Source of the DNA: Uloborus plumipes
Lineage: Eukaryota > Arthropoda > Arachnida > Araneae > Uloboridae
DNA length: 64,000 nucleotides
Assembly: GCA_038373865.1 (NCBI GenBank)
Contig: JAXGGA010001124.1
Location: 1-64,000, forward strand
Direction: 5' to 3'
How positions within the stretch are numbered: position 1 is the first letter of the stretch; every line of letters starts with the position of its first letter. Below, piece after piece: positions 23,136-34,731 of this stretch. The position numbers and the translations under genes are program-made. The notes under the pieces are model-generated. The model saw only the letters and a program-made list of their open reading frames with translations. It made no database searches and was not told the DNA's origin.

Positions 23136-24061
23136 AACCTAGGATACCTAGATGTTATGGTAAAATTCGCTTCAGTAACTAAGTGAAAACATATACATTC
23201 AGTTGCAACTTGAACCAAGCTAAAAATTTAAATTTACATTACAAATGCAGGATTTATTCCTTTTTGGGGTCATAGGAAGCGTGTTTGGCACCGAGTTGAG
23301 TTGGGTTGCTTTTGTATAAGATTTATAAAAGTATTTCAATTTCGAATATGTACAGCAATAACATCTCTTTTTCATTGAACGTCCCTTAAGAGGTAAATAA
23401 TGTCAAGGTCAAGCTTTATTCTTTCTCAACACCCACAAATTTGTTAATTCATTTTCGGATTTTTGATTCTCGACTTAAAAACTTTGTGACTCTTTTTAAC
23501 CCACGTTTTAAGTTTGCAAATGTATTAAATGGCAATGAAATGCGATGTGACTGGTGAAGATGCTATATCAGAATGCACATGTTTTATCAATTGTCATTTA
23601 TTATATTTTAACTTAATATGAATTAGTTTGATGTAAACATCTTTTAAAAAGAGCTTTTTTTCAGTATTTCCATTTGAAGTGTCACAACAATTGTGTTATG
23701 TATACTCTATTGTATGTTTACTATTTACATTTTTAAGCAAAAATTATTACAAAAAGTACACAAAAGTGCTATTTATACAAAATAGTTCGTAAACATATTT
23801 ATTTATTTTTGTTAAATTGAGCATTTTAAATGAAATGCAAAAAGACTATTTTGGCCAGAGCTGTTTTTTTTTCAAGTTTTTCCGCCGGTATTTCTCGATG
23901 TGAGAAAAAAAAAAAAAAAAAAAAACAGGTAACCCCTTGGCTACGGCCTTGCAAAAAAGATAATGATGCATAAGACTGCACAGGTCAACTCCTTTACAGC
24001 CTATCATTTGTTTGCAATTGGCAGAATTTCTTGCTACCGAATGGTATTCATCTTATTTTCC
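23136..24061. other. AT-rich DNA without recognisable feature
   Basis: A poly-A run near 23907-23925 is the only notable item. Confidence 0.4.
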
Positions 24062-25805
24062 TTTTTTAGCCTACTTTCCCGTTAAAAATAAAAGAAAGAC
24101 GAAAAAAGTATCAAAAGTAGCTTAATGCATCTAAAAAATATCGCCAAGTCCAAAAAATATCGCCAAGTTAAAAAAATATCGCCAAGTTAAAAAAATAAAA
24201 AGGTAAAATGAATATCGAAAAATTAAAAATTTGAAAGTAGGGTATTGAGATGGGGAATTTGTGCGTCGGTCGGTCGGTCGGTCGGTCGGTCGGTCTGTCT
24301 GTCCCCCCCTAATAACTTTTGAATGAACATTCCGATTTGGACAAACTTTTTTTTGTTGGAAAGATCTCGGCGAGTACAGCTCATTCCCATATTTGATTTT
24401 TTGATTTGAACAATTTTTGGTTCAACTTTGAGCCGTTTAAAAAACCGGTCCCGCGATACTAACTTTTTAATGAACAGCCCGATTTGAACAAACTTTTTTT
24501 TGTTAGAAAGAACTTTTCAAGGGTACTTCATTCCCGTATTTACATTTCCGATTTGAACAATTTTTCGTTCAACATTGAACCGCTCAATCAAGCTGTCACC
24601 CCTAATAACTTTTGAATGAACAGTCCGATTTAAACAAACTTTTTATTGTTTGAAGCATCTCGGCAAGGATACTTTATTACCGTATTTAAATTTTCAATTT
24701 GAACACTTTTGGTTCAACATTGAACCGTTTAAGTAACCTTTCTCCACCTAATAACTTTTGAGTGAACCGTCCGAATGGAATAATTTTTTTTTGTTCGAAA
24801 GATCTCAGCGAGTGCAGCTCATTCCTATATTTGATTTTTTGATTTCGACAATTTTTGGTTCAACTTTGAACCGTTCAAACAACCGGTCCCGCGATGCTAA
24901 CTTTTGAGTGAACAATCCGATTTGAACAAACTTTTTTTTGTTCGAAAGATCTTTTCAAGGATACTTCATTCCCGTATCTACATTTTCGATTTGAACAATT
25001 TTTCGTTCAACATTAAACCGCTCAATCAAGCTGTCACCCCTAATATCTTTTGAGTGAACAGTTCGATTTAAAAAAACTTTTTTTTGTTCGAAGGATCTCA
25101 GTAAGGATACTTCATTACCGTATTAAAATTTTCAATTTGAACACTTTTTCGTTCAACATTGAACCGTTCAAGCAACCTTTCCCCACCTAATAACTTTTGA
25201 GTGAACCATCCGAATGGAATAAACTTTTTTTTGTTTGAAAGATCTCGGAGAGGCTTTCCCATGCATTCCCATATTTCGCTTTTTGATTTGAACCATTTTT
25301 CGTTCAATATTGAGCCGTTCAGAAAAAAAAATTAACATTAGCGTCTACGGGGAATTTAAGTTGAATGTTGATCCTGAACTTAAAGTCGGATTTCCTTCAA
25401 ACTAACTTTGTAAGAAAATGGTTTTGATAAATAATGTTTGTAACGTACTTTTCTGAGTAATCTTCTATGAGGACTCTGATTCCGACTCCGCAAACATGGC
25501 GGAAATGCAGGCTCAGAAAAAAAATTACTGACTGTGCAGACGATTTTTTGTTTATTTATTCATTTGTTTTATTTTATTTATTATTATTATTATTATTTTT
25601 TTTTTTTGGCAGACGATGTTTTTTTTGTAACAAAAATTTTTTATTCACGAGAACATTTTATTCTTTATTTATATTTAACAACTGGCAACAGATTAAAAGT
25701 GAAATTCGAGACATTTTATTAACGGACGAGTGTTTTTTTTTTTTTTCTTTTTTTTTCTTTCTTTGATAAAATGTGTTTTGATGCTCTTTGTACTTTTATT
25801 TATTC

Positions 25806-25837
<32 letters not shown>

Positions 25838-26119
25838 TTTTTTTTTAAAACGATGAGGATTTTTTCTACGGAGGAACAGTTACACTCTTTAAAAGGTGCG
25901 ACAAAACTTTATTTATTCGTTAATTACTTTTTACGTGTCTACTTCATCTGATGAAAGGGGTATATTTTGCTTTTCGAAATCAGCTCTAAGTGCTAAAAAG
26001 ATATGTTTGACATAATTTTAAGTCTCAGATAATCAAGAGAATAATGATCAGATGCGAGAATGCCGATGTCGATGTTCGGGAAAGTAGGCTCGTTTAGTTC
26101 TTGACAGAACTTCTTGTTT
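24062..26119 (+). mobile_element. Sub-TIR tandem-repeat element, copy 2
   Basis: It has the same borders as copy 1: TTTTTTAGCCTACTTTCCCG at 24062 and GGGAAAGTAGGCTCGTTTAG, then the TTGACAGAAC hairpin and CTTGTTT at the end. It carries three ATCGCCAAGT units (24138-24190), a CGGT microsatellite (24267-24294) and about seven units of the roughly 145-bp repeat (24305-25320). TTA and poly-T microsatellites lie at 25580-25612 and 25815-25848. It is longer than copy 1 mainly because it has more tandem units. Confidence 0.7.
24267..24294. repeat. CGGT microsatellite, about 7 units
   Basis: An uninterrupted (CGGT)n inside copy 2. The inverse ACCG/CAGACCGA array occurs at 29290-29315 and 30340-30377 in copy 3. 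Confidence 0.95.
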
Positions 26120-28215
26120 CCCTTTCTTCTCCCGTTCTTGTGATATACCCATACCACGATTTTCTGTAAACAAATGTGGGCGACTAACTGCCTCCCTTTT
26201 TGCGCTAGAAAGAATGCGTTAATAACAACGCTCACTATGTCTTTCATTTGTTTTTCTGTTTATTCCTAGATCTTGCTTCAGCGAAAATGCACAGCCATCT
26301 GTGTAAATTTCGTTTCTTCCCCTCCAAACATCCGAGCTGGCAAAGAAAACAACACTCTGGTATTCATATTGCTTTTTTTTTCTCTCTCTTTTTGTGGTTG
26401 GGGTACTTTGGTGGTGGGTGTTTTCGATTGATTTTTTTTCTTCTTTTTTTGAGAGGGGTTGACGCACATTTTCTTTTTTATACTCTCGAGAATAGCTTTG
26501 AAATTTCTCGCTGCTGTTTCAACCCCGCTGGGAGATACACTACATCGAGCTCGACTTCTTTTTTTGCTTGTTTTCATTCTCTGTCACTTGCTTTACTTTA
26601 AGTCTTTAGTGTTTGGGCCGAAAAATCAGCCATTTTGTGTTTCTTTGTCTTTTGCGTGTGATCCGAAAATGTGTGGCCAATTTGTGTAGGATTCAAACGC
26701 AATGTTGACGCCCACCACGAACCCTAAGCCAGACTCTGAAAGGTGCAAAACAAATGACCTATCTTTTGCATTAGAAATTACATTAAAGGGTTGCCCGTAA
26801 ATGATGTCACACTCTTTTTCAACATATTTGACTCCCCTCCTCACGTGTCACAAAGTGTCACACTTCGCCCAAGCCTATAGAAATTAAAAATGCGGACAGC
26901 CTCTATGACGATCGTTGCACAATATAAAATATTAACATTTTCAAAACGAAAAGCCATCTCATTTTAATGTTTTTTTCCAACCAAATAACAACAGCATAAA
27001 TGTAAAAAATGTGCAAGCACAGCTCAAATTGTGATATAGGAAATAACATTAAAAAGGAAAAAATAGTTAAATGATAAAATTTTTTAAGGTGATGAAAAGA
27101 AAGAGAGGAAAATAGAAAAAGAAATCCTAGAGAAAGCTATTTAAATTTTGAGAACATAATTTATCTTAGTGTTGCAAACAGGGCTCGGAAATATTTTGAT
27201 TATATCAGCAGTCTGACGATCAAGTCATCAGAATCAAGATAAAATATTTTTTTGTTAAAAGTTCATCGTTTTGGCAGACAAGTTGGAAACTCAGTAAAAC
27301 GCTTATCGAGTTAGAAAACAGAAAAAATTACTCCCACCGTTCAAATTCAAGTCTGTTGAATTTGTCCTTGTGCGCCTGAAATTGCTTAAAAAACTCATAG
27401 TACTGAAGGGGGGGGGGGTGTAACTAAAACAGACATAAAAAGGTGACGTCATTGACTTGGTGGGGCATGTCACATCAGTTCCATAATTTTTTTCTTTTTG
27501 TAAATATGTGAGAGGTAGAAAAAGAGAGAAAGGCTTTGAAGTTTGACAAAAGAAAATAAATGTTTTTAGCTTCGAAATTATGCAAAATATAATTGCTTTT
27601 TGGTTTTTTCCCGAGACTAAAATTCCTTCTGTTCCATTGCCAGTGGGTTGTAGAACATGGGTGCTTGTTTTCCAATTGTGTTTTTCTTCTCATTTCTGTC
27701 TGTTCTTGCTGTTTAGCCGTAAAAAATTCCATCAGAATAAAATTTATTTGGACGAGAATTTTTTTTATTCGTTTGAGTATAAAAGTAACTTTGCGTCCGC
27801 TGCTTTTATTCCATTTTCTTTGTGTATTTTTGCTCAAATAGTGTGTGTGTGTGGATTTATTTATTAGGTGCTTCATTTGAATAAAAATGATTTTTTTCTA
27901 AGTAATGCCAAATTGCTTATTGCGATAAACATAATTTGAATTCAACGTGTCAGTTTTTTTTTGAGGGGGAGGGGGTCTACAAACAAGAATTAAAAAAATA
28001 TATTGAACACTATCATTCATATATCATCAGTTTTACTCTACAACTATATTGCTGCAAATTTGAAAAAAAAAAAAAGCCTGAATGCTTCATTTGTGTTGAC
28101 AATTTTTGTTCGATATTATAAATACTTCCAAGTAATAAAATATGGAAACGTAGTTCGATTTTTGATCATTTTTTTTCAACTTTTAAAATCAAATCTTCAC
28201 ATTCCCAAAATCGTG

Positions 28216-28255
<40 letters not shown>

Positions 28256-28424
28256 CAAACAGTTCGAGAGAAAGTGAGTTGTAGTAGTTATATGAACGCT
28301 TGGAAAACGTTACCGGTCGAATTTATTTTTATTTTGTTTCGGTAAGTAATTGCAAAAACAGTGTACTTAATTAAAACGATTTTAAATTGACTATGCCGTG
28401 AATAATAATAAATTAAACAAGAAG
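26120..28424. other. Non-coding DNA with a repeat fragment
   Basis: Positions about 26786-26875 carry GGGTTGCCCGTAAATGATGT followed by GTGTCACAAAGTGTCACACT, which looks like a widespread animal repeat family whose borders I cannot place. A G run lies near 27410 and a 36-nt poly-A at 28216-28251. The rest shows no supported gene. Confidence 0.35.
28216..28251. repeat. Poly-A, 36 nt
   Basis: Uninterrupted A run, not linked to a recognisable SINE or LINE end. Confidence 0.95.
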
Positions 28425-30597
28425 TTCTGTCAAGAACTAAACGAGCCTACTTTCCCGTACATCGACATCGGCATTCTAGCATCTGATCATTATTCTCTTG
28501 ATTATCTAAGACTAAAAATTATGTCAAACATACCTTTAAAAGCAAAATATACCTCTCTCATCAGATGAAATAGACACATAAAAAGTAAATAAATGAATAA
28601 ATAAAGTTTTGTCGCACCTTTTAAAGAATGTAACTGTTACAGTTCTTCCGTAGAAAAATTCCTCAATTGTTTTCAAAAAAAAATTAAAAGTACAAAGTAC
28701 ATCAAAACACATTTTATCAAAGAAAGAAAAAAAAAAAGAAAAAAAAGAAAAAAAAAACTCGTCCGTTGATAAAATGTCTCGAATTTCACTTTTAATCCGT
28801 TGCCAGTTGTTAAATATAAATTAAGAATAAAATGCCCTAGTGAATGAAACATTTTTGTTACAAAAAAAAATCGTCTGCCAAAAAAAATAATAATAATAAT
28901 AATAAATTCAATAAAACAAATGAATAAATAAACAAAAAATCGTCTGCACAGTCAGTCATTTTTTTTCGGACTGTTTACTCAAAAGTTATTAGGGGTGACA
29001 GCTTGCTTGAGCGGTTCAATGTTGAATGAAAAATTGTTCAAATCGGAAATGTAAATACGGGAATGAAGTATCCTTGATAAGCTCTTTCGAACAAAAAAAA
29101 GTTTGTTCAAATCGGACTGTTCACTCAAAAGTTAGCATCGCGGGACCGGTTGTTTGAACGGTTCAAAGTTGAACTAAAAATTGTTCAAATCGAAAAATCA
29201 AATATGGGAATGAGCTGTACTCGCCGAGATCTTTCCAACAAAAAAAAGTTTGTCCAAATCGGAATATTCATTCAAAAGTTATTAGGGGGGACAGACAGAC
29301 CGACGACAGACCGACACACAAATTCCCCATCTCAATACCCTACTTTCAAATTTTTAATTTTTCGATATTCATTTTACCTTTTTATTTTTTTAACTTGGCG
29401 ATATTTTTTGGACTTGGCGATATTTTTTTGAACTTGGCGATATTTTTTGGACTTGGCGATATTTTTTGGGCTTGGCGATATTTTTTGGACTTGGCGATAT
29501 TTTTTGGGCTTGGCGATATTTTTTGGGCTTGGCGATATTTTTTGGACTTGGCGATATTTTTTGGACTTGGCGATATTTTTTGGACTTGGCGATATTTTTT
29601 GGACTTGGCGATATTTTTTGGACTTGGCGATATTTTTTGGACTTGGCGATATTTTTTGGGCTTGGCGATATTTTTTAGGCTTGGCGATATTTTTTGGACT
29701 TGGCGATATTTTTTGGGCTTGGCGATATTTTTGGACTTGGCGATATTTTTTGGACTTGGCGATATTTTTTGGACTTGGCGATATTTTTTGGGCTTGGCGA
29801 TATTGTTTTAACTTGGCGATATTTTTTGGGCTTGGCGATATTTTTTGGACTTGGCGATATTTTTTGGACTTGGCGATATTTTTTGGGCTTGGCGATATTT
29901 TTGGACTTGGCGATATTTTTTGGACTTGGCGATATTTTTTGGACTTGGCGATATTTTTTGGACTTGGCGATATTTTTTAGGCTTGGCGATATTTTTTGGG
30001 CTCGTTTAAGTTGGACTGTTCACTCAAAAGTTATTAGGTGGAGAAAGGTTGCTTAAACGGTTCAATGTTGAACGAAAAATTGTTCAAATCGAAAATGTAG
30101 ATACGGGAATGAAGTATCCTTGAAAAGTTCTTTCCAACAAAAAAAAGTTTGTTCAAATCGGACTGTTCATTAAAAAGTTAGTATCGCGGGACCGGTTTTT
30201 TGAACGGCTCAAAGTTGAACCAAAAATTGTTCAAATCAAAAAATCAAACATGGGAATGAGCTGTACTCGCCGAGATCTTTCCAACAAAAAAAAGTTTGTC
30301 CAAATCGGAATGTTCATTCAAAAGTTATTAGGGGGGGACAGACAGACCGACAGACCGACAGACCGACAGACCGACACACAAATTCCCCATCTCAATACCC
30401 TACTTTCAAATTTTTAATTTTTCGATATTCATTTTACCTCTTTATTTTTTTAACTTGGCGATATTTTTTGGACTTGGCGATATTTTTTTTAACTTGGCGA
30501 TATTTTTTGGACTTGGCGATATTTTTTCGATGCATTAAGCTACTTTTAATACTTTTTTCGTCTTTCTTTTATTTTTAACGGGAAAGTAGGCTAAAAA
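28425..30597 (-). mobile_element. Sub-TIR tandem-repeat element, copy 3 (expanded)
   Basis: On the minus strand it starts TTTTTAGCCTACTTTCCCGT at 30597 and ends with the hairpin at 28430-28440 and CTTGTTT at 28425. It contains two versions of the tandem-repeat block (28970-29390 and 30004-30450), each with its own CAGACCGA microsatellite and followed by CTTGGCGATA units. This shows an internal duplication of about 1 kb. The first set of units is expanded to about 30 copies (29393-30000); the second has four (30453-30530). Confidence 0.72.
29393..30000 (+). repeat. 20-bp minisatellite, about 30 units
   Basis: The unit is ACTTGGCGATATTTTTTGG(G/A), 19-20 bp, repeated without interruption over 608 bp. 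Most variation is G/A at one position and T-run length. Because 20 bp is not a multiple of 3, a 20-residue pattern (DLAIFFGLGDIFWTWRYF) opens in all three frames; this is arithmetic, not evidence for a protein. Confidence 0.95.
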
Positions 30598-33332
30598 CTG
30601 AGAGCTGTTCTTGTTTCAAAAGAGAATATAATGAGATAAAATATAGAGAGATGTTACCTTTTCGAAGCAAAAGGTGCAACTGTTAAATTGAAAAAATTAC
30701 ATAGATCTACCATAAACATCCTCATGTTGAGCGATAATAGATGGTCGTTCGTTTGGTTTGCAACCGACACCAACTAAACATCATTTCAAAATAATATTTG
30801 TAATCGATATAGAAACAATGTACAGTACATATACTTAGTATTTTTACCTCTAACACTGCTATGTTATCAGTAAGTAAAAATTTGTAAATTATTTGATTTC
30901 AGAAGAAGGAAATGGTGCGAACTTTAGGCTATTAAAATTGACATTTGCAATTAATTTGTTATATTTTTAAACACAATTTTTGTTTACATTATTTTGTACA
31001 ATTAGTGTTTTGATTAATTGTTCATAAATAGATTCATTATTAATTTGAGTGCGGAATAATTATGTAAATGATATAGTTGCTACTTTAACTGCTTTTTGAG
31101 TGCAGTTATTGGTACACATGAGTAATTTTTGTCTTAGATGGTCACCTCGAAGCCTGATTCTTGATATTTTATTTAGAAAAAAAAAGGTATTTATTGTTTC
31201 ATGTGATTTTTGCAAAGTTTAGCCCTTTTTACCCGAGAGACCCCGGACGAATTGAGTCACAGAAGTATGTTTTGTATCTGAGTAGAGGAAATTTAATTTC
31301 AAATGACAAAATAAATTCATTAATAAGAATTGAAATTAGCGTAATTTTTGTATTTTTATGAATTTTTGAAACAAACCTTTATTTTCAATTTTTTCCTGTG
31401 CTTAGCGATTTTCATTACCCCTCCCGCGAAAAGAAAAGAAGCCTGTCCGTGATAGAACAAACATTTCGCCCTCTTTTTTTTTAAAAAAAAATTCTCTAAA
31501 ATATGATGTAGTTAAAAAAAAAAAAAAAAAAAAAAATACACGCAGAACGAAAGAAAAGAAAAGAAGGCCTCACTTTTAGAACTAATTTCTTTGCTTAAAT
31601 GTGCATCCAGATGATGCATGGTGCCAGATGAAGCAGGGTGTCTCACACTGACATCATCATGGGCGTCGTAGTTAAAGTAATTAAAATGTGTCATGGGCTC
31701 TTTTGACATTTGTGCACATTTAGAAATTAGTTTTTTTTTTTGTTTACAAAAACAGATGTATGGACATTATCTTGCGTCATTCTTTGAGCTGAAAAAACTC
31801 CTTTTTGGGAAGTCATTCGTTTTATTATTTAAAAATAATTTTCAGCGCCATAATGTGTTCCACTGTTGACGTAGTAAATTGCACAGACCCTCAGAAATAA
31901 TGTCATCGGCGTTCGGAGACACAGCAGGAAGCACTTCATTGTTTTTAAGCCCAGTATTTTTTTTTTTTTTTTTTGCCATTTTAGCTTTTTCTCCGTCTTT
32001 TTTCCCCCTCTCGCCACGGGGTTGCCTGCTTAGGAATGTAGCCATGACGGCGCATCACCAACGTTAATTTATATCTCCTAACGTGGTTTAACGTTCAGTC
32101 GAAAGTGATTCTTGATAAAAGCTTTAAAAATTTAAGAATTTGATTTTGGAACCAAAGAGATGGGTGAGAGAATGCAACGATTATTAAAATTTTAGGACGA
32201 AATAAGTGTTGTATTCGTGTAAAAGAAACAAAATATTTCTTGTTGGAGCTGAAACCATGTCTTGGTGAAGTCGGAAAAGACATTCAACGAAAAGTTTCAT
32301 GAGCGTTTAACCAAAAATTGAGGGCGTTAAAAGATTAGACTGAAAATTAGCTTCTTAGGATTGTTGATAAAGAGGAGAAAATATAATGTTGGATTTGAAA
32401 TATTTAACGCTTTTAGGTTAAAATGCGTTTACAATATGATGAAGCCGCCGGAAAACTTCTTTTAGACTAGACTCCCTTATGATAAATAACGCGGACAAAA
32501 ATCATAAGTTTTCCTTTCTACCTGCGGTAAACCAACAAATTCGATTACTTTTAATCCAAGTTTGGGAAGTAGGGAAAAGCTTTTAGCTTAATCCACATTC
32601 CGAAGGCACACTTACGTCTTTTCCCCTCATTTCATATTTGTATGAAATGGAAGAATCGAATCTTTGAAAGGTGGAGTGATATTCCCCGCTGCTCGGAAAG
32701 TATTTCGATCGACTTCCATTTGACGGCCAAATGCCAAAACGTTTTACTTCAGAATCGGCTTTGCCTCCCTTGCGTTCAGGAGAGAATGTTTTACCGTTTT
32801 TGTTCATTTCTGAATGTCGGGAAAGCATTTACATTTAGATGACGAAGGCATTTTGGAACAATCGAATGCCTTTAAGAATCGTTGAGAATGATCATTATTC
32901 CATCTGTTCTACGTTGTTTCGTTTAACAATCTTTGAATTTTATTCTTTTCTCCAAGAAAATTTTAAATGTGCCTTTTCAAAAAATAAATATTTTGAAAGC
33001 ATGATTTTTTTTTTACAATTGTCCTCGAAATTCCTCAAGTTTAGCTCATAATCGGCTATTAACATCTCGCTCGAACAAAATTAATTTTTCTTTACTATGG
33101 AAATTTCAAGACGAATGATCTTGTGCAAGCTTAACTTATCACTCTCTCCTCTATGCTGTGGTTGGGGGAAAAAGTATTTTGAGGAACTTGTCTTTTTATT
33201 ATAGAGTAGATGTCACAGTTGACAAAAATTCGTTACATCAAAAGAGGGCCAGTTAAGTTAAGACCATTTAATCAGTTTCATTGTCAAAAGCAACTATTTA
33301 TTCATTTTTTAAAATTGTAGTTTCAAACTTTT
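30598..33332. other. Non-coding DNA, no supported gene
   Basis: It includes poly-A at 31514-31535 and poly-T near 31958-31974. Open stretches are short and overlap on both strands without recognisable domains. Confidence 0.35.
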
Positions 33333-34094
33333 TACTTCCTTTTACGTAGTAAAGGAAGTATTGTGATCGCGAAAAAAAAATCACTCAAATTTGAGTCTAA
33401 ATTTTGATTTTGCTCACCCCCGAATGAAAATTCCTTAGTTTTTTTGACCTGTCAGCACGTGCATATGCACCTACCAACATATAAGCAGCCGAAAAATTTT
33501 TTTCAACCACCCCCGTGTTAATTACGACGAGTTTTCTCGTGACGTCTGTATGTACGTGTGTGCGTATGTATGTATGTGGGTCGCATAACTCAAAAACTAT
33601 ATGCCGTAGAAGCTTCTAGCTTGGTATGTAGGCTCTGAGGATGGTCTAGTTGTGCACCTCCCCTTGTGGTTGCATTTGATTGTTCCCAAGGGGGTGTTTT
33701 ACCCCTTTTTTGGGGTAAATCAGTGTTAATTTCAATGCAGACTCAAGTGATATGAATTGGCGCGACCACTTGGCGATATGTCGCCAAGCTTTTGGTCGCC
33801 AAGTGTTTGACGCCAACTTGGCGACATATCGCCAAGTTGGCGACAAATTTGGCGATTTTTTTTTTTTTTTTTGAATTTGGGTTCAACTTGGCGTTATTGG
33901 CGATATTTTGCGAAAAATTCACTGAATGATAATAAAATCAGCAATATTTAGAAAATTAACCATTGTAAAATATTTTTTGCATTGTTTCGTGGCAGATTAG
34001 GGGAGTAAATATTTGAATTGTTACCTTGCTCACTCCAAGCACTTTTTTTAACACTTAAGGCAACTACTAAGAAATTTACACGTAAAAGGAAGTA
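33333..34094. mobile_element. TIR element with TACTTCCTTTTACGT ends
   Basis: TACTTCCTTTTACGT (33333-33347) is mirrored by ACGTAAAAGGAAGTA (34080-34094). A second AAAGGAAGTA at 33351-33360 makes a hairpin at the left end. Inside are a TGTGTGCGTATGTATG run (33557-33576), and at 33768-33850 a palindromic cluster of TTGGCGATATGTCGCCAAG motifs. No coding or clear target duplication. A decayed relative lies at 12420-12660. Confidence 0.6.
33768..33910. repeat. CTTGGCGATA/TATCGCCAAG palindrome cluster
   Basis: Alternating direct and inverted copies of ACTTGGCGATAT are followed by GGCGACAAATTTGGCG and a poly-T. The same decamer is the minisatellite unit of the 28.4-30.6 kb element. Confidence 0.8.
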
Positions 34095-34440
34095 GTGTGG
34101 AGTCCATACCAGATTTTTTACATTAAATTTGCTTTATGTTTATAACAATGAACCAACTATTTTAGAGGATCTTCTCTCCCAACTGCAGCACTGCTGTCGT
34201 CTGTAAAGATGGAAACTGTCTGACAACTTTTCAAGCTTTCGCTGCACCCTACATTGCTAGTTCATGGCAAACATTTCATATAATCATGTGCAAATCTAAT
34301 TCATCTTTCTCAAGTCTTTCATGGCCTAAGTTTAAAAAAAAACACAATTTGAAAACATTTTGATCACTTTTTATTATACTATGTATTGCGTAATCGATGT
34401 CAAATTGTAGCATTTTTTGTCGTTCACGATGTTTACTATT

Positions 34441-34731
34441 CAGGGGTCAATCCAGGATATTTGACCAAGGTCCTGTTTTTGGAATTTTGTGAAAAATAGT
34501 TTGGAATTTTGTGAAAACTAATTCGTAATTTTGTGAAAAACAGTTACGGCAAGAAATATTCCCGATCGTTCTTTAAACTCTGATTTCTGTGAAGAGTCCG
34601 TTTTCGAGTGTGGGATTTTTGTGAAAGGTCCATTTTTGAGTGACTGAATTTTGTGAAGGATCCCTTTTTGAGTTTTTGAATTTTGTGGAGGGTCCTTTAA
34701 CTGACCTAATTTCTCTCTAGATTGACCCCTG
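34441..34731. mobile_element. hAT MITE, 291 bp, with internal repeats
   Basis: The ends CAGGGGTCAATC and GATTGACCCCTG are perfectly inverted. Flanks TTACTATT and CTACTACG could be a decayed 8-bp duplication. Inside, GGAATTTTGTGAAAA and TTTTTGAGT...TTTTGTGAAGG units repeat. Confidence 0.75.

Noticed and set aside
29395..30056. Overlapping reading frames encoding (DLAIFFGLGDIFWTWRYFL)n proteins
   Set aside because: A 20-bp repeat without stop codons opens all three frames with a 20-residue period. No start context, codon bias or conservation in copies 1 and 2.
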